Of a stretch of DNA of 64,000 nucleotides, positions 34,095 through 44,853 are shown piece by piece. Position 1 is the stretch's first letter. Every line of letters starts with the position of its first letter. Both the position numbers and the translations under genes were made by a program. The notes below the pieces were generated by a model. It was not told where the DNA came from. It ran no database searches and was given only the letters and a program-made list of their open reading frames with translations. The stretch spans positions 777,501-841,500 of the forward strand of contig NZ_CP083374.1 of assembly GCF_017488845.2 (NCBI RefSeq), given 5' to 3'. The stretch is from Ensifer canadensis (GTDB lineage: Bacteria; Pseudomonadota; Alphaproteobacteria; Rhizobiales; Rhizobiaceae).

Positions 34095-35324
34095 GTGATC
34101 ATCCGAAAATATCTCCGATGCCTGACATGCGATCAGGTTCACGCGCTGCGCATAGCAATTGGCGATGCAAAGCGACAGCCGCATCATTTCGCGTGTAGGA
34201 ACTGCGGAGAGGAACTTGAGGTCGTGCTTACCCTTGGCACCGGAAGCGGCGAAGGGGCTTTTTCGTGTTCCGAAAACGCTGAATTTTGCGATGAAGAAGC
34301 CGGGGCCCTTACTGTCAATCTGGACCCCAACTTTGTAATTCCAAAAGATCAGGCAAATTCGCCGCTTTCGTTTCCCCGACTTGAGCAAATGAGGACGATG
34401 GTCAAGGCGATGGAAGCACGCGGTATAACGCTCGATCAGATGGCGCGCGCCTCCCGCGAACAAGGACCGACGTTTCCGACAGAGTGGACGCATCTGAGAA
34501 AAGCGATCGGACTTGAAATACGGGGCAAGTCGAAGCTTTCAAGGCGCGAAATCGACAAGAGTGGTGAGCTATTTTACGGAGTCGAGAGGCTCGACAGTCT
34601 AGACGATTGGTTCATTCGGTTTCTACGGAGGCTCGTCGGCCCGGACGATGCCAAGCTCTTTGAAAAAATCAGCAAGGAGGTCGAACGCATCGTTGAAGCG
34701 AAGGACGCGGACGACTTGATGAAGCACTATCTTGCCGATCTTAGAACCGCCAGACGAGACGCATATTTCGCGATCCTGACCGACTTCTTCCGGAACTATT
34801 CTGAATTTTCTCAGGTGCTGTATCGCGTCCGACTGGGTGCCGCACCGCCAGAAGATGCAACAGCCGGCTCGACGAATTTCGAGAATGTGAAGACCTTCTA
34901 TGGAGATGCCTTTGAGACTTTCGCCGGTCTGGTGGAGCTTTTCACGATGCTCAACAACCTGGACGCCGGGCGCGAATACGACCAGGGAGAACGGCTGACC
35001 TTGAAGAAATATCGGGAACTCGACAACGCGAGCAAGTTCAATCCCTTCGCCGGCAACGCGGCCTTCACGGAACTCTGCGTCGAAATCGACAACCAGATCA
35101 GAAATGCTTCACACCATCGAGGGATCAAGCTTTCCGAGGATCGTCACAGCATTCTATACCGTGCGGGTAAGGGGGGCACCGGGGAAGAACAGTCCATGAC
35201 CTATGTGACCTATCTTGATCGGTGCGTGCGTATTTTTATGCAGATCGCTGTGTTGCTCTGCGTCGAGATCGTGATGAACTTTCGCCAGGGACAGGCGCTA
35301 TTTGGAGGCGAATCGACAAGCTAG
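34095..35324 (+). CDS. Zinc-ribbon protein with a HEPN-type RNxxxH motif
   Basis: A 409-residue protein with GTG start. The N-terminus carries two CxxC pairs (CLTC at about 9-12 and CRNC at about 34-37), a zinc ribbon. A long helical middle follows, and the C-terminal domain has DNQIRNASHHRG with R336 and H341, the R-N-x3-H catalytic signature of HEPN RNases. A hydrophobic stretch (FMQIAVLLCVEIVMNF) closes the domain. I do not know the family by name. Such HEPN proteins often act as suicidal RNases in phage defence or toxin-antitoxin systems. It is monocistronic here. Confidence 0.7.
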   Translation: MIIRKYLRCLTCDQVHALRIAIGDAKRQPHHFACRNCGEELEVVLTLGTGSGEGAFSCSENAEFCDEEAGALTVNLDPNFVIPKDQANSPLSFPRLEQMRTMVKAMEARGITLDQMARASREQGPTFPTEWTHLRKAIGLEIRGKSKLSRREIDKSGELFYGVERLDSLDDWFIRFLRRLVGPDDAKLFEKISKEVERIVEAKDADDLMKHYLADLRTARRDAYFAILTDFFRNYSEFSQVLYRVRLGAAPPEDATAGSTNFENVKTFYGDAFETFAGLVELFTMLNNLDAGREYDQGERLTLKKYRELDNASKFNPFAGNAAFTELCVEIDNQIRNASHHRGIKLSEDRHSILYRAGKGGTGEEQSMTYVTYLDRCVRIFMQIAVLLCVEIVMNFRQGQALFGGESTS

Positions 35325-35353
35325 TGGGTTCAGCGTCGCAAGGTGTGGCGCCT

Positions 35354-35865
35354 TCAAATAATCCCCACGCCCAAAAACCTCCCCCTCCCCGTCATCTCGC
35401 GAAGACCGAGGTCGCCGACGATCAGGCGCCGCCTGCGGCGTGACCTCGAGCGTCTTCACGACCATGCCGGCCGAAACCCTGGCCATGACCAGCTCAATCA
35501 GTTCCGGCAGCTTTGACGACGCCCGCCGGCCGGTGAGCCTTCGCTCTATCATCTGGCGCGCCAGCGCCAGCCGGTCGTTTCCTTCAGCCCAAGCTCGACG
35601 GCGGCGATCTGGACGAAGGGATGCCGCCGGTCCCGCCTGCCGGAGACCGTCGGGGCTGAGCGCCCAGCCGGGCGGCTGGGATGCAAGGCGCCGACGGCTC
35701 CGCAGCACGTCGCGGGCAATGGTCAGTTCGTGGGTTGGGGTGCGGATGTCGTGGCCGGCGTCGTGCAGGGGGGGACGAGCTCGCCGTCGATCCACAGCGA
35801 GGCGCAGGCATCGGCAAAATGGGATCGTTCAATCCACCCTTCGCCAACAGGGAAACGCGATGCCG
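35354..35865 (-). pseudogene. DUF1612/helix-turn-helix protein, frameshifted remnant
   Basis: Rhizobial DUF1612-HTH landmarks appear in order but in different frames: FADACASLWIDGELV, LHDAGHDIRTPTHELTIARDV, QPPGWALSPDGL, RLALARQMIERRLTGRRASS, KLPELIELVMAR, VSAGMVVKTLEVTPQAA and finally GDLGLREMTGRGRF with GII and a stop. At least two frameshifts exist, and the N-terminal half is gone. This family is common on rhizobial plasmids and genomic islands. Confidence 0.7.
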
Positions 35866-37170
<1,305 letters not shown>

Positions 37171-37181
<11 letters not shown>

Positions 37182-38331
37182 CGGGATCCAATCAAGTGCT
37201 CTGGCTCGAGCCGAGCAACTCGACGCCCTGGACGCCATCCTGCCCTTCGACCGCCGCGACCAGCTTGCTGCACTTCTGACCGACAACGATGTTGCGACGC
37301 TAAAACACCTCGCCAGCGAAGGCATGGGCAACAATACCCTGAGGGCGCTTGCTTCTGACCTCGGCTATCTCGAGGCCTGGTGCCAGCTCGCCACTGGCAC
37401 TCCCCTCCCCTGGCCGGCGCCGGAGAGTCTGCTTCTCAAATTCGTCGCCCATCACCTCTGGGACCCGGCTAAGCGGGCCGAGGATCCAGGCCATGGCATG
37501 CCGGCAGAGGTGGAAAGCGGCTTGCGTTCTCAACGCCTCTTGCGCGCCGACGGGCCACACGCCCCGCAAACCGTTCGACGCCGGCTAACAAGCTGGTCGA
37601 TCCTCACCCGTTGGCGCGGCCTCATCGGTTCCTTTGACCGCCCTTCGCTGAAATCCGCCCTGCGGCTAGCCGTTCGCGCCAGTGCACGGCCGCGGCAACG
37701 CAAGAGCAAAAAGGCTGTCACAGGCGATATCCTGGCGAAGCTTCTGCTCGCGTGCGCTGGCGAGCGCCTGGTCGATTTACGCGATTGTGCACTGCTTTTG
37801 GCGGCGTTTGCCTCCGGCGGACGCCGCCGATCAGAAGTGGCAGCGATGCGCGTTGAGGATCTCAACGATGAGGACCCGGTTCGCACAGATCCAAACGACG
37901 AGAAATCCCCTCCCCTCTCCTGCCTGTCGATCCGGCTCGGCCGCACGAAGACGACGACGAGTGATGGCGACGAACATGTGCTGCTGATCGGCCGGCCAGT
38001 GGTTGCGCTGAAACGTTGGCTGGGGGAAGCCAATATCGAAGAGGGGCCGGTGTTCCGACGCATTGACCAATGGGGGAATATCGACCAGCGGGCGCTGACG
38101 CCGCAGTCGGTCAACCTGATCCTGAAGGGCCGCTGCAAACATGCCGGGCTCGACCCGACGCTATTTTCCGCGCATGGGTTGCGGTCAGGCTATCTGACCG
38201 AGGCTGCCAATCGGGGCATCCCGCTCCCTGAAGCCATGCAGCAGTCGCTGCACAAATCCGTCACGCAGGCCGCTCGCTATTACAATGACGTGGAACGCAA
38301 ACAGGGGCGCGCCGCCCGGCTGATCACCTGA
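37171..38331 (+). CDS. Tyrosine recombinase/integrase
   Basis: A 386-residue site-specific recombinase. The N-terminal SAM-like core-binding domain (LRALASDLGYLEAWCQLATG) is followed by the catalytic domain with the first Arg in SGGRRRSEVAAMRVEDL, HGLRSGYLTEAA (H-x-x-R) and the nucleophile region AARYYNDVER. The start ATG lies within the vapC end. It has the length and features of rhizobial plasmid integrases. A fragment of a related gene lies at 39880-39985. Confidence 0.9.
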
Positions 38332-38438
38332 AAGCGCTGGTCATGCCGGCGGAGGCGTGTGGTCCTGGACGTCCGGCCAGAGGCACCGCTGGAGCAGAAC
38401 AAACACTGACTGCAGTAAGCTGCAGAATCGCAATGGGC

Positions 38439-38645
38439 TCAGGTCTGGAAGTTGTCGGCCGATATCTTGCCGGACTTATGGTCTTTCACCAGCTCATAGG
38501 TAATCTTCTGGCCGTCGTTGAGTCCGCGTAGACCAGCTCGCTCCACCGCGGAAATGTGGACGAACACATCGGCAGTTCCGTCATCCGGCTGGATGAAACC
38601 GAAGCCTTTTGTTGTGTTGAACCATTTTACCGTACCGGTTGCCAA
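38439..38645 (-). CDS. CspA-family cold-shock protein
   Basis: A 68-residue single cold-shock domain with RNP1 KGFGFIQ and RNP2 DVFVHISAV. It starts with TTG, supported by AAAGGAGG six bases upstream. It binds single-stranded nucleic acid. A close paralogue lies at 62373-62579. It sits directly downstream of the repC 3' remnant in the same orientation. Confidence 0.93.
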   Translation of the reverse strand: MATGTVKWFNTTKGFGFIQPDDGTADVFVHISAVERAGLRGLNDGQKITYELVKDHKSGKISADNFQT

Positions 38646-38724
38646 AGTATCCTCCTTTGATCATTGTCCTGTCGGACTGATTGGCTCGAAGGACACTGGT
38701 GCGCTCACATTAGTAGACGGTTCC

Positions 38725-38985
38725 GGCGTCAACGGAAAGTCATGCGCCGGCAGAATTGATATGCCCGCCCTCTCAAGAATGCAGGCCATCGTCGCGGCCG
38801 CATTTTCCGGGGCCATGGCGTCGGTTGGCGCTCGGACTGACACCGAGCATTGATCGGACGACCATCGCGGCCGTCATCAGTTCGCGCCAACTCGAAATCG
38901 CGCCGTCCGGCCCATACATCGCGATCTTCTGAGAGCGCGACTTCAGCGGTTTCTTCGCAATCCATCAGCCCGGATACTTCTCTTG
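38725..38985 (-). pseudogene. repC: repC 3'-terminal remnant
   Basis: The minus strand reads SQKIAMYGPDGAISSWREL, MTAAMVVRSMLGVSPSA in one frame, DAMAPENAAATMACILERAG in a second and GHINSAG in a third. This is the conserved C-terminal region of RepABC replication initiators ('W..Lm.AA.vvRsmLGvSPSAy..A...mG.enAA.viAciLeRa..I.SaGGYLR'). At least two frameshifts are present and the final conserved segment is missing. Together with the stub near 40099, it shows that this repC is dead. Confidence 0.75.
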
Positions 38986-39039
38986 CATCAACACTGCGGT
39001 CAGGTAGAATACAGAAAATCAGGAACCTAGGAACCTTCG

Positions 39040-39294
39040 ATGGCGCTCAGTATTAAAGATCTGGAGACCGAACGGCTTGCCAAGGCCCTGGCCGAGAAGA
39101 CCGGAGAAACTATCACCATGGCCACGCGCCGCGCCCTGGAAGAGCGGCTGCGGCGCCTCGCAAATGCCGGAAATCGCGAAGTGCTTCTCGAGGAACTGGC
39201 GGCGAGCCGTAAACGCTGGGCGAAGCTCCCGGTGCTGGATAAGCGCTCTGCCGGTGAGATTTTGGGGTATGACGAAAACGGCCTTCCCAACTGA
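39040..39294 (+). CDS. vapB: VapB-family antitoxin
   Basis: An 84-residue antitoxin of the Rv0623/PSK-type family: MALSIKDLETERLAKALAEK then TGETITMATRRALEERLRR, with a C-terminal toxin-binding tail (RSAGEILGYDENGLPN). AGGAA precedes the ATG. It overlaps the toxin gene by one base and lies inside the former repC region. Confidence 0.92.
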   Translation: MALSIKDLETERLAKALAEKTGETITMATRRALEERLRRLANAGNREVLLEELAASRKRWAKLPVLDKRSAGEILGYDENGLPN

Positions 39295-39680
39295 TGGTCA
39301 TCGACACATCAGCAATTGTTGCGATCGCGTTCAACGAACCGGACGCAGAAACCTACGAGCAAAAAGTAGTCGACGCTCCGCGGCGTTTCATTTCAGCTGC
39401 GACAATTCTTGAACTGTCCATCGTGATCGAGGCTCGCCTCGGCGAGGCGGGCGCTGCCGAGCTCGATCTATGGCTCTACAAAGCGGGTGTCGAAGTCGTC
39501 GCTGTCGACGCGGAACAGATTGCTATTGCAAGACGTGCCTGGCGCAACTTTGGCAAGGGCCGGCACCCGGCGAGCCTGAATTTTGGGGACTGTTTTTCCT
39601 ATGCGCTGGCCAAGTCGCGCAACGAGCCATTGCTCTTCAATGGCGACGATTTCTCGCGCACAGACATAGAAGCAGCCTGA
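39294..39680 (+). CDS. vapC: VapC PIN-domain toxin
   Basis: A 128-residue PIN RNase with MVIDTSAIVAIAFNEPDAE, the glutamate in ATILELSIV, and the C-terminal acids in NFGDCFSYALAKSRNEPLLFNGDDF. Complete and paired with the VapB gene directly upstream. The pair occupies the space where the body of repC should be and may have inserted there or moved in with the rearrangement. It may stabilise the replicon. Confidence 0.93.
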   Translation: MVIDTSAIVAIAFNEPDAETYEQKVVDAPRRFISAATILELSIVIEARLGEAGAAELDLWLYKAGVEVVAVDAEQIAIARRAWRNFGKGRHPASLNFGDCFSYALAKSRNEPLLFNGDDFSRTDIEAA

Positions 39681-39879
39681 CAATCAATGACCGGCGCAGG
39701 CTGCACTTGCCGTATCGAATGATAGGCGAATGTCGCGCGATGGAAACTCGCGCGCGATAACGGTAGGGACCGACTGTTCATCAGGTCTTGCGAAAGATGG
39801 ATCCGAAATCGGCATCAAATGCCCCGTTCGCCAAAGCCCTGCCCGCGGTGCTACCTCCAACAACCGCCTGTCTCAATAG

Positions 39880-39985
39880 ACGCAACATCGCTCAAAAGCG
39901 AGTCTGCCTGATCGATCTGCGCGATTCAGGCGGTGCTGCTGAGCGCGTTTGCGTCCGGGCCGCAGACGCTACCGCCGGCCTGGTG
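39880..39985 (+). pseudogene. Tyrosine recombinase fragment
   Basis: RVCLIDLRD and, one frame away, AVLLSAFASG match the segment ERLVDLRDCALLLAAFASGG of the integrase at 37171. Nothing of the catalytic domain follows. The 39681-40063 interval contains no other recognisable gene. Confidence 0.45.
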
Positions 39986-40060
39986 TAGTCCGCACGGCGT
40001 TAATTCATTGATTCTTCATCGGATTGTCCCGAAATTGCCGGCCGACAACTTCTTGCCTTA

Positions 40061-40099
40061 CGGGCCCACTCGCGAGCGTTTTTCGGTCCAGGCTTTCAT
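40061..40099 (-). pseudogene. repC: repC 5' stub
   Basis: An ATG at 40099 with GGAG upstream sits where repC starts in repABC loci, about 170 bases after repB, but the frame MKAWTEKRSRVGP ends after 13 codons and lacks the usual TTPFGRR start. The body of the gene is absent. Confidence 0.5.
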
Positions 40100-40269
40100 G
40101 CTGACCAAATCTCCGAATACACCATTGGGTTTGCACACCAATTTTCTGCTTGCTGGCAGACAAACTTTAAGACTCACCCGGCCTTCAGGATCCCTTTTGC
40201 AAACGGTCAATCTGTCCAAGCCTCCCAGCAAAGAAAGTGATCGAAACGAAAGCCCGTTGGGGCTCCCAT
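40100..40269. ncRNA. repB-repC intergenic region, probable site of an antisense incompatibility RNA
   Basis: In repABC plasmids the repB-repC spacer encodes a small antisense RNA that represses repC. The spacer here has the expected length (about 170 bases) and several self-complementary stretches, for example TTTTGCAAACGG and CCGTTTGCAAAAG-like segments near 40195. I cannot place promoter or ends from sequence alone. Confidence 0.35.
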
Positions 40270-41238
40270 TCAATCCTTCGCGGACAGGAACTCGGCGTAA
40301 AGCCGATCCAGATTGTCTGCGAGGTATTTGCCAAACCGCCCGGCATTCTTCGATTTCATCGAAAGCGCGAATGCCTTTCCGGAGTTCGAGTACTGAGCTT
40401 GCACAGCCTTATCTTCGGCTTGCCAGTGATCCTTGACCTGGAGCACCGCCTTCCTGACAGGCTTCCTCGAGGTCGCAAGCGCGTTGAAGAGCGCATTGAA
40501 ACGCTCGTCGCTGGTGAGCGAGCCAAACGAGGGCTGTGCCAGAACTTCGCCGATCTGTCCCGCGTTGTCCGCCTTTCCAGCGAGCAGCGAGAGCTCAAGC
40601 CAACGATCGCGTCCGGTCGACGGGGCAGGGCCAATGCTCCTGATGACCTCCGGCGAAATCCGTTCGGTCACGGTCATCATCTTCGAGATCGCCGTCTTGT
40701 CGGCGGTAAGGGATGAAGAGATTACCGAGCGATCATGCCCAAGCGCCTCCAGCCGATGGGCAAAGCTCGCCCGCTCGATGAAGGAGAGATTGGCGCGCGC
40801 GGAATTCTCCTGCCCCTGCGCAATGACATGCGTGCGATCATCCAGCGCTCGAACAACGGCCTTGACCTTGGCGCCGAGTTCGCGGGCGGCCCGGACACGG
40901 CGATGTCCGAACACCACCTGATAGCGACCAGGCGCCGACGGGTGAGGGCGCACAAGGATCGGCGTATCCTGGCCTCGTTCGGCAATCGCGTGCTTGAGAG
41001 CTTCGAATTCCTCTCGGTCATCCTCAAGGCGGTCGACCACGAAGGATCCGTCGATCGAATCCGGGTCGAGTTCAACAATCGTTTCGCCTTCAAGGAACTT
41101 GTCGGCCTGCCTGGAAAGTTCATCAAGCGAACGAACCATGCTCTTCGATGCACCCCGCATTGGATAGGCAGGCGCGATGTCTGTCTGCGGAGTATCGGCC
41201 CCGTCAACCAGACCTGCCAGTAAGTTCTTTCTCGCCAT
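40270..41238 (-). CDS. repB: Plasmid partition protein RepB (ParB family)
   Basis: A 322-residue protein starting MARKNLLAGLVDGADTPQTD, typical of RepB, with GGAG upstream. The ParB/Srx domain contains the arm RPHPSAPGRYQVVFGHRRVRAAREL, followed by the helix-turn-helix around SSSLTADKTAISKMMTVTERI. RepB binds parS centromere sites of the form GTT-N4-GC-N4-AAC. It lies 52 bases after repA in the same operon. Four matching sites occur 20 kb away at 61.6-62.1 kb, none within the operon as far as I can see. Confidence 0.95.
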   Translation of the reverse strand: MARKNLLAGLVDGADTPQTDIAPAYPMRGASKSMVRSLDELSRQADKFLEGETIVELDPDSIDGSFVVDRLEDDREEFEALKHAIAERGQDTPILVRPHPSAPGRYQVVFGHRRVRAARELGAKVKAVVRALDDRTHVIAQGQENSARANLSFIERASFAHRLEALGHDRSVISSSLTADKTAISKMMTVTERISPEVIRSIGPAPSTGRDRWLELSLLAGKADNAGQIGEVLAQPSFGSLTSDERFNALFNALATSRKPVRKAVLQVKDHWQAEDKAVQAQYSNSGKAFALSMKSKNAGRFGKYLADNLDRLYAEFLSAKD

Positions 41239-41290
41239 CTCGTTACTCCGTTTGTCTGTACCGCATGAGCGGTCATCCCATAGTCGATCG

Positions 41291-42514
41291 TCAGCCGGCG
41301 ACCTTACGTCCCCAGGAGGCGTGGACCAGGTCAGCGATTTCCGAATTGACAGCATTCAAGGCATCCATGGCGCGCTCATAGGTTGAGCGGGTCATCTGGC
41401 TCTTGTCGACTTCATAAAGTGTCTGCTTGGTGATGCCGGCATCCGACACCGCCGTTGATTTCAGCATCTGGTTCTTCAGGACGAACTGGTGAAACAGCGT
41501 CTGCATGAAGCCAACCATCTGTCCTTGCGGTCCGTCGGTCGGCTCGTACCTGGTGATCAGATAACGATACCATTCCAGATTGACCTCCGCGCCCGCATCG
41601 CGGATCGGCTTCAAGATGCCGCCGAGCATCAAGAGAAATTGTCCCATAGACATCACATCGAGCATCTGAGGATGAATCGTAATCAAGACGCTCGTGGCTG
41701 CAGTCAATGCCGTGATGGTGAGATAACCCAGCTGGGGAGGGCAGTCGATCACCACGACGTCGTATCGGTCATCCACTTCGGCCAACGCGCGCGAGATACG
41801 CGTGAAGAAGGTCTTACCCTCGTTCGAGCTTCTGTTAGACATCGCAAGCGGCGTATCATACTCGAACTCCTGCAGTTCGAGGTTCGCAGGGATGATATCA
41901 AGACCGGGGAAATTCGTCGGTAAGATCACCTCAGAAATCGGCCGGCGCTCTTCATCGTAACGGATCGCGTCGTAAAGCGATGGTGTCTGGTCGAGTTCCG
42001 GCTGGAAACCGTGAAGCGACGACAAGGAGGCCTGCGGGTCCAGGTCGACTGCCAGTACCCGGTGTCCGGTCAGAGCCAGGTACTGAGCCAAATGGGCAGC
42101 GGTCGTCGTTTTGCCCGAACCGCCCTTGAAGTTGACGACCGCGATGATCTGAAGTTTTTCACCGGCTCGGCGTTTCGGCATGTAATGGCGCGCTTCCGAG
42201 CGACCATGCTGGTCGAGATATCTGCGCAACTCCACCATCTGTTCGGCGCTGTAGGAACGCCTTCCCGACGTCGATGTCTGGGGGAGGGGACCCTTACCTT
42301 CAAGGTGCAGCTTCTTCAGGGTGCTCTGCGACACGCCCAGAAACCGTGCGACTTCATTCAGCGAAAACTGACGCAGCAGCTTTTTGGCGTTCGGGGGAAA
42401 CTGCTGCATGCTGAGGAGATGGAGCTTCTTCGAGATCAGATCGCCCTGCTCCAGGATGAGGTCCTCGAACTGCGTTGGCTGAGCACGGGCTGCGGGAGGT
42501 GAATTAGCGTTCAT
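41291..42514 (-). CDS. repA: Plasmid partition ATPase RepA (ParA family)
   Basis: A 407-residue protein with an N-terminal helix-turn-helix (FSLNEVARFLGVSQSTLKKLH) used for autorepression, the deviant Walker A FKGGSGKTTTAAHLAQYLA and the Walker A' strand VVVIDCPPQLG. Length and layout are those of RepABC RepA. It is the first gene of the rep operon. The gene starts at ATG 42514; an inverted repeat just upstream probably is its operator. Confidence 0.95.
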   Translation of the reverse strand: MNANSPPAARAQPTQFEDLILEQGDLISKKLHLLSMQQFPPNAKKLLRQFSLNEVARFLGVSQSTLKKLHLEGKGPLPQTSTSGRRSYSAEQMVELRRYLDQHGRSEARHYMPKRRAGEKLQIIAVVNFKGGSGKTTTAAHLAQYLALTGHRVLAVDLDPQASLSSLHGFQPELDQTPSLYDAIRYDEERRPISEVILPTNFPGLDIIPANLELQEFEYDTPLAMSNRSSNEGKTFFTRISRALAEVDDRYDVVVIDCPPQLGYLTITALTAATSVLITIHPQMLDVMSMGQFLLMLGGILKPIRDAGAEVNLEWYRYLITRYEPTDGPQGQMVGFMQTLFHQFVLKNQMLKSTAVSDAGITKQTLYEVDKSQMTRSTYERAMDALNAVNSEIADLVHASWGRKVAG

Positions 42515-42530
42515 TGCATGGGAGCTCTCG

Positions 42531-42571
42531 AATAACGGTTTTTCAGCCGGAAGGACTGCCTAAGCGTTATT
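42531..42571. promoter_or_regulatory. Inverted repeat upstream of repA, candidate RepA operator
   Basis: AATAACG (42531-42537) and CGTTATT (42565-42571) are perfect seven-base arms 27 bases apart, immediately upstream of the repA ATG, in the place where RepA binds to repress the operon in related plasmids. Confidence 0.5.
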
Positions 42572-43253
42572 ATGGGTGAAATCGCCCTGCTGGCAAGGAA
42601 TTTAGGATTAACAAAAGGTTAAGGTTGTTTCTGAGGCTTGGGAGCGAGCCAGCGGTGTGCCATCGCCGAGCCCAGGCCGGTCGATGTTCAGATAATGGCG
42701 GTCCTCTGAGCCCCGCGCCCATCGGACTCGGTCTGAAGACTTGCTTCCGCCGTCGCGCACCTCAGTTCATGCGGCATGATGTGGGTAGCGCGAGCGGCGG
42801 CTTTAGAAAGGTAATGGAAGAATTTGGCCCAGCTCCGAGAGAGGCACGAGATAATGATCCTTTTCGAAGCGGACGGAAAGGATCCCTTAAGGGCAATTGA
42901 CTGGCGCGTTGGCAATACGAAAATGCCACCAATTGCGTGTGGAGATCGCCCGCGGGGCGAGATGAAACGGGAGTGAGCGCTTGTTGATGTCTGCGTGGCG
43001 GGCCTTGAGCAAACGGACCTTGTCCGGTTCAAAAAGGGGGCAGACTCATGAGCGGCAACCTCAAGGGCGATCTGTAGCTGGCAACTTCATTGATCGCCTC
43101 AGCGACACGAAGGGCGATCGGATTGAACGGACACCCGACAGGGCCAGGCGATGAGGTAGGGCATCACAGGCGAATAGCGTAACATGAGATACACCTGTGG
43201 CAGGTGCAGCAGGAAGGCGTTGGCAACTTCAAGTTCTCAATCGGGACCACGCG
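42572..43253. other. Spacer upstream of rep operon, no intact gene
   Basis: Frames on both strands are short or lack coding features. A plus-strand frame from 43048 (MSGNLKGDL, then ATSLIASATRRAIGLNGHPT) is broken by two stops before 43254 and may be a decayed gene, or may be chance. Confidence 0.35.
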
Positions 43254-43913
43254 ATGAGCAATGTCATCCAACAAGGTCGTGACGAACGCCGCTGGCCCCC
43301 GGTTCTGGCAATCATTGCGGTCTTCGCTTTTTTGGAGGTTCTACCGCATCACGTCTCCGCGCTGCCTCGATGGGTGTCATACGGGGTCCTGTTAGCAACT
43401 ATTGCTCCAATGATCATGGTGACGGTGTCGACCGAGAAGGCTGTCTGGCTGCGGATCGAGCACGTTGCGATCATGCTCCTTTCCAGTCTCTACGCTGCCA
43501 ATACGGCGGCGGAACTTGGCGATATGATAGGGATCATCACGATACACCCGCCCGAGACGCGAGCGGTGTCGTTGTTGAGTTCATCGTTTTCTATCTGGAT
43601 CACCAACGTTCTGGCGTTCTCGCTTCTCTATTGGCAGGTCGATTCTGGTGGTCCCTCTCGCATCGCGCGTGGGATATCAAGGAGACCTGACTGGCTCTTT
43701 CCCCAGTCATCGGCTCCCGAATTCGCATCAGCCAATTGGCGGCCGCTCTATGTCGACTATCTTTTTCTGGCGTTTAATACCGCTACGGCTTTCAGTCCTA
43801 CCGACGTGCTGCCGCTCACGCCGCGCGCGAAGCTCCTGATGATGCTCGAAAGCGCCATCGCGCTTCTGACACTCGTGCTCGTGGCCGCACGTGCAGTCAA
43901 TGTCATCCCGTAG
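43254..43913 (+). CDS. Membrane protein with a DUF1345-like C-terminus
   Basis: A 219-residue protein with four to five hydrophobic segments: VLAIIAVFAFLEVLP, VSYGVLLATIAPMIMVTV, IEHVAIMLLSSLYAANTA and ITNVLAFSLLYW. The end YLFLAFNTATAFSPTDVLPL with TPRAKLLMMLESAIALLTLVLV resembles the channel-like C-terminal part of DUF1345 proteins and two-pass ion channels. I chose the ATG at 43254, which gives a polar N-terminus before the first helix. Transport of an ion is possible but not shown. Confidence 0.7.
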   Translation: MSNVIQQGRDERRWPPVLAIIAVFAFLEVLPHHVSALPRWVSYGVLLATIAPMIMVTVSTEKAVWLRIEHVAIMLLSSLYAANTAAELGDMIGIITIHPPETRAVSLLSSSFSIWITNVLAFSLLYWQVDSGGPSRIARGISRRPDWLFPQSSAPEFASANWRPLYVDYLFLAFNTATAFSPTDVLPLTPRAKLLMMLESAIALLTLVLVAARAVNVIP

Positions 43914-44397
43914 TGTCTTAACCGCGATTGCGGGCTTACGGCCGCTCCAAGCTGATGGGCCCCTCGGCCCACGTTGCGCCATGCGTTATGACGGGCCGGG
44001 CGACCTTGGAAGCTGAGCGTATGAAGCACAACGCCAGTTATGTTGTGCCCCGAGCCATCAGCCGCCGAGGCGTCAAGTCCGATGAGCACGCCTTCTGTCC
44101 TCCCATGAAACCCGCCTCCAGCGGAAGGGATCGTCTGGCAAGTCCAAATAGAAGCGGGCGCCGGCCGACCAGTCCTGCGAGGGTCCGAACTGAACGTGAT
44201 ACAATTCGCCATGGACATATCCGCCGGTGTTAGGGCTGAACCAATGATTTATCCAAGCAAAATGCATCGGGGTTCCACGCCGTGGTTAAGACGGGGCAGA
44301 ACTGAGTAGCGATTTTGGCGGGTCGATTCGTTGTTCGTCCGGTGCACGTGTTCAATTTATCAATCTGGGATTGGTCCGGTAGGACGGGGGGAGAAAC
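43914..44397. other. 484-base spacer with a possible decayed ORF
   Basis: A minus-strand frame (44267-44073) reads MHFAWINHWFSPNTGGYVHG then ELYHVQFGPSQDWSAGARFY, which has protein-like composition but no start signal and no family that I recognise. Nothing else stands out. Confidence 0.3.
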
Positions 44398-44844
44398 ATG
44401 GTCTCTGTTGACGCTAACCAGCTTGCGAACATGATTAGTCATGCGGTCGCGCCGGCTTTCATGCTCAACGCGGTCGCTGCGATGGTGGCGATTCTGGCCA
44501 ATCGGATTTCCGGCGTAACGGAGCGGATCAGAACGCTTCGGGAGCTCGACGAAAGCGATGCCCGAGCGTGGTTGAAGAAGGAAATGGCCGAACTGCGGCG
44601 GCGAGAACGTGTGCTCAACAATGCGCTTCACTTGGCCGTGTTGGCAGGAATCGGCGTCACGTTTCTGCTGATCTTCGGATTCGTCATCGCCTTTGTTGGG
44701 TACCGCCACGAACCAGGAGCCGCCGTTTTGTTCATGGCGGCTCTCGGCTTTCTGGCGGCGTCGCTCTTTCGCCTCCTGCAGGACATCAGGCTCTCCCAGC
44801 TTGAGCACGACGACGGCAATACGCCGAAATCGCCAATGCGCTGA
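44398..44844 (+). CDS. DUF2721-family membrane protein
   Basis: A 148-residue protein with GGGGGGAG before the ATG. The pattern is that of DUF2721: first helix AFMLNAVAAMVAILANRISG, a charged cytoplasmic hairpin (RIRTLRELDESDARAWLKKEMAELRRRERVLNNAL), then two helices and a short acidic tail with FRLLQDIRLSQ. Function unknown. Confidence 0.88.
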   Translation: MVSVDANQLANMISHAVAPAFMLNAVAAMVAILANRISGVTERIRTLRELDESDARAWLKKEMAELRRRERVLNNALHLAVLAGIGVTFLLIFGFVIAFVGYRHEPGAAVLFMAALGFLAASLFRLLQDIRLSQLEHDDGNTPKSPMR

Positions 44845-44853
44845 CGTCAATCT

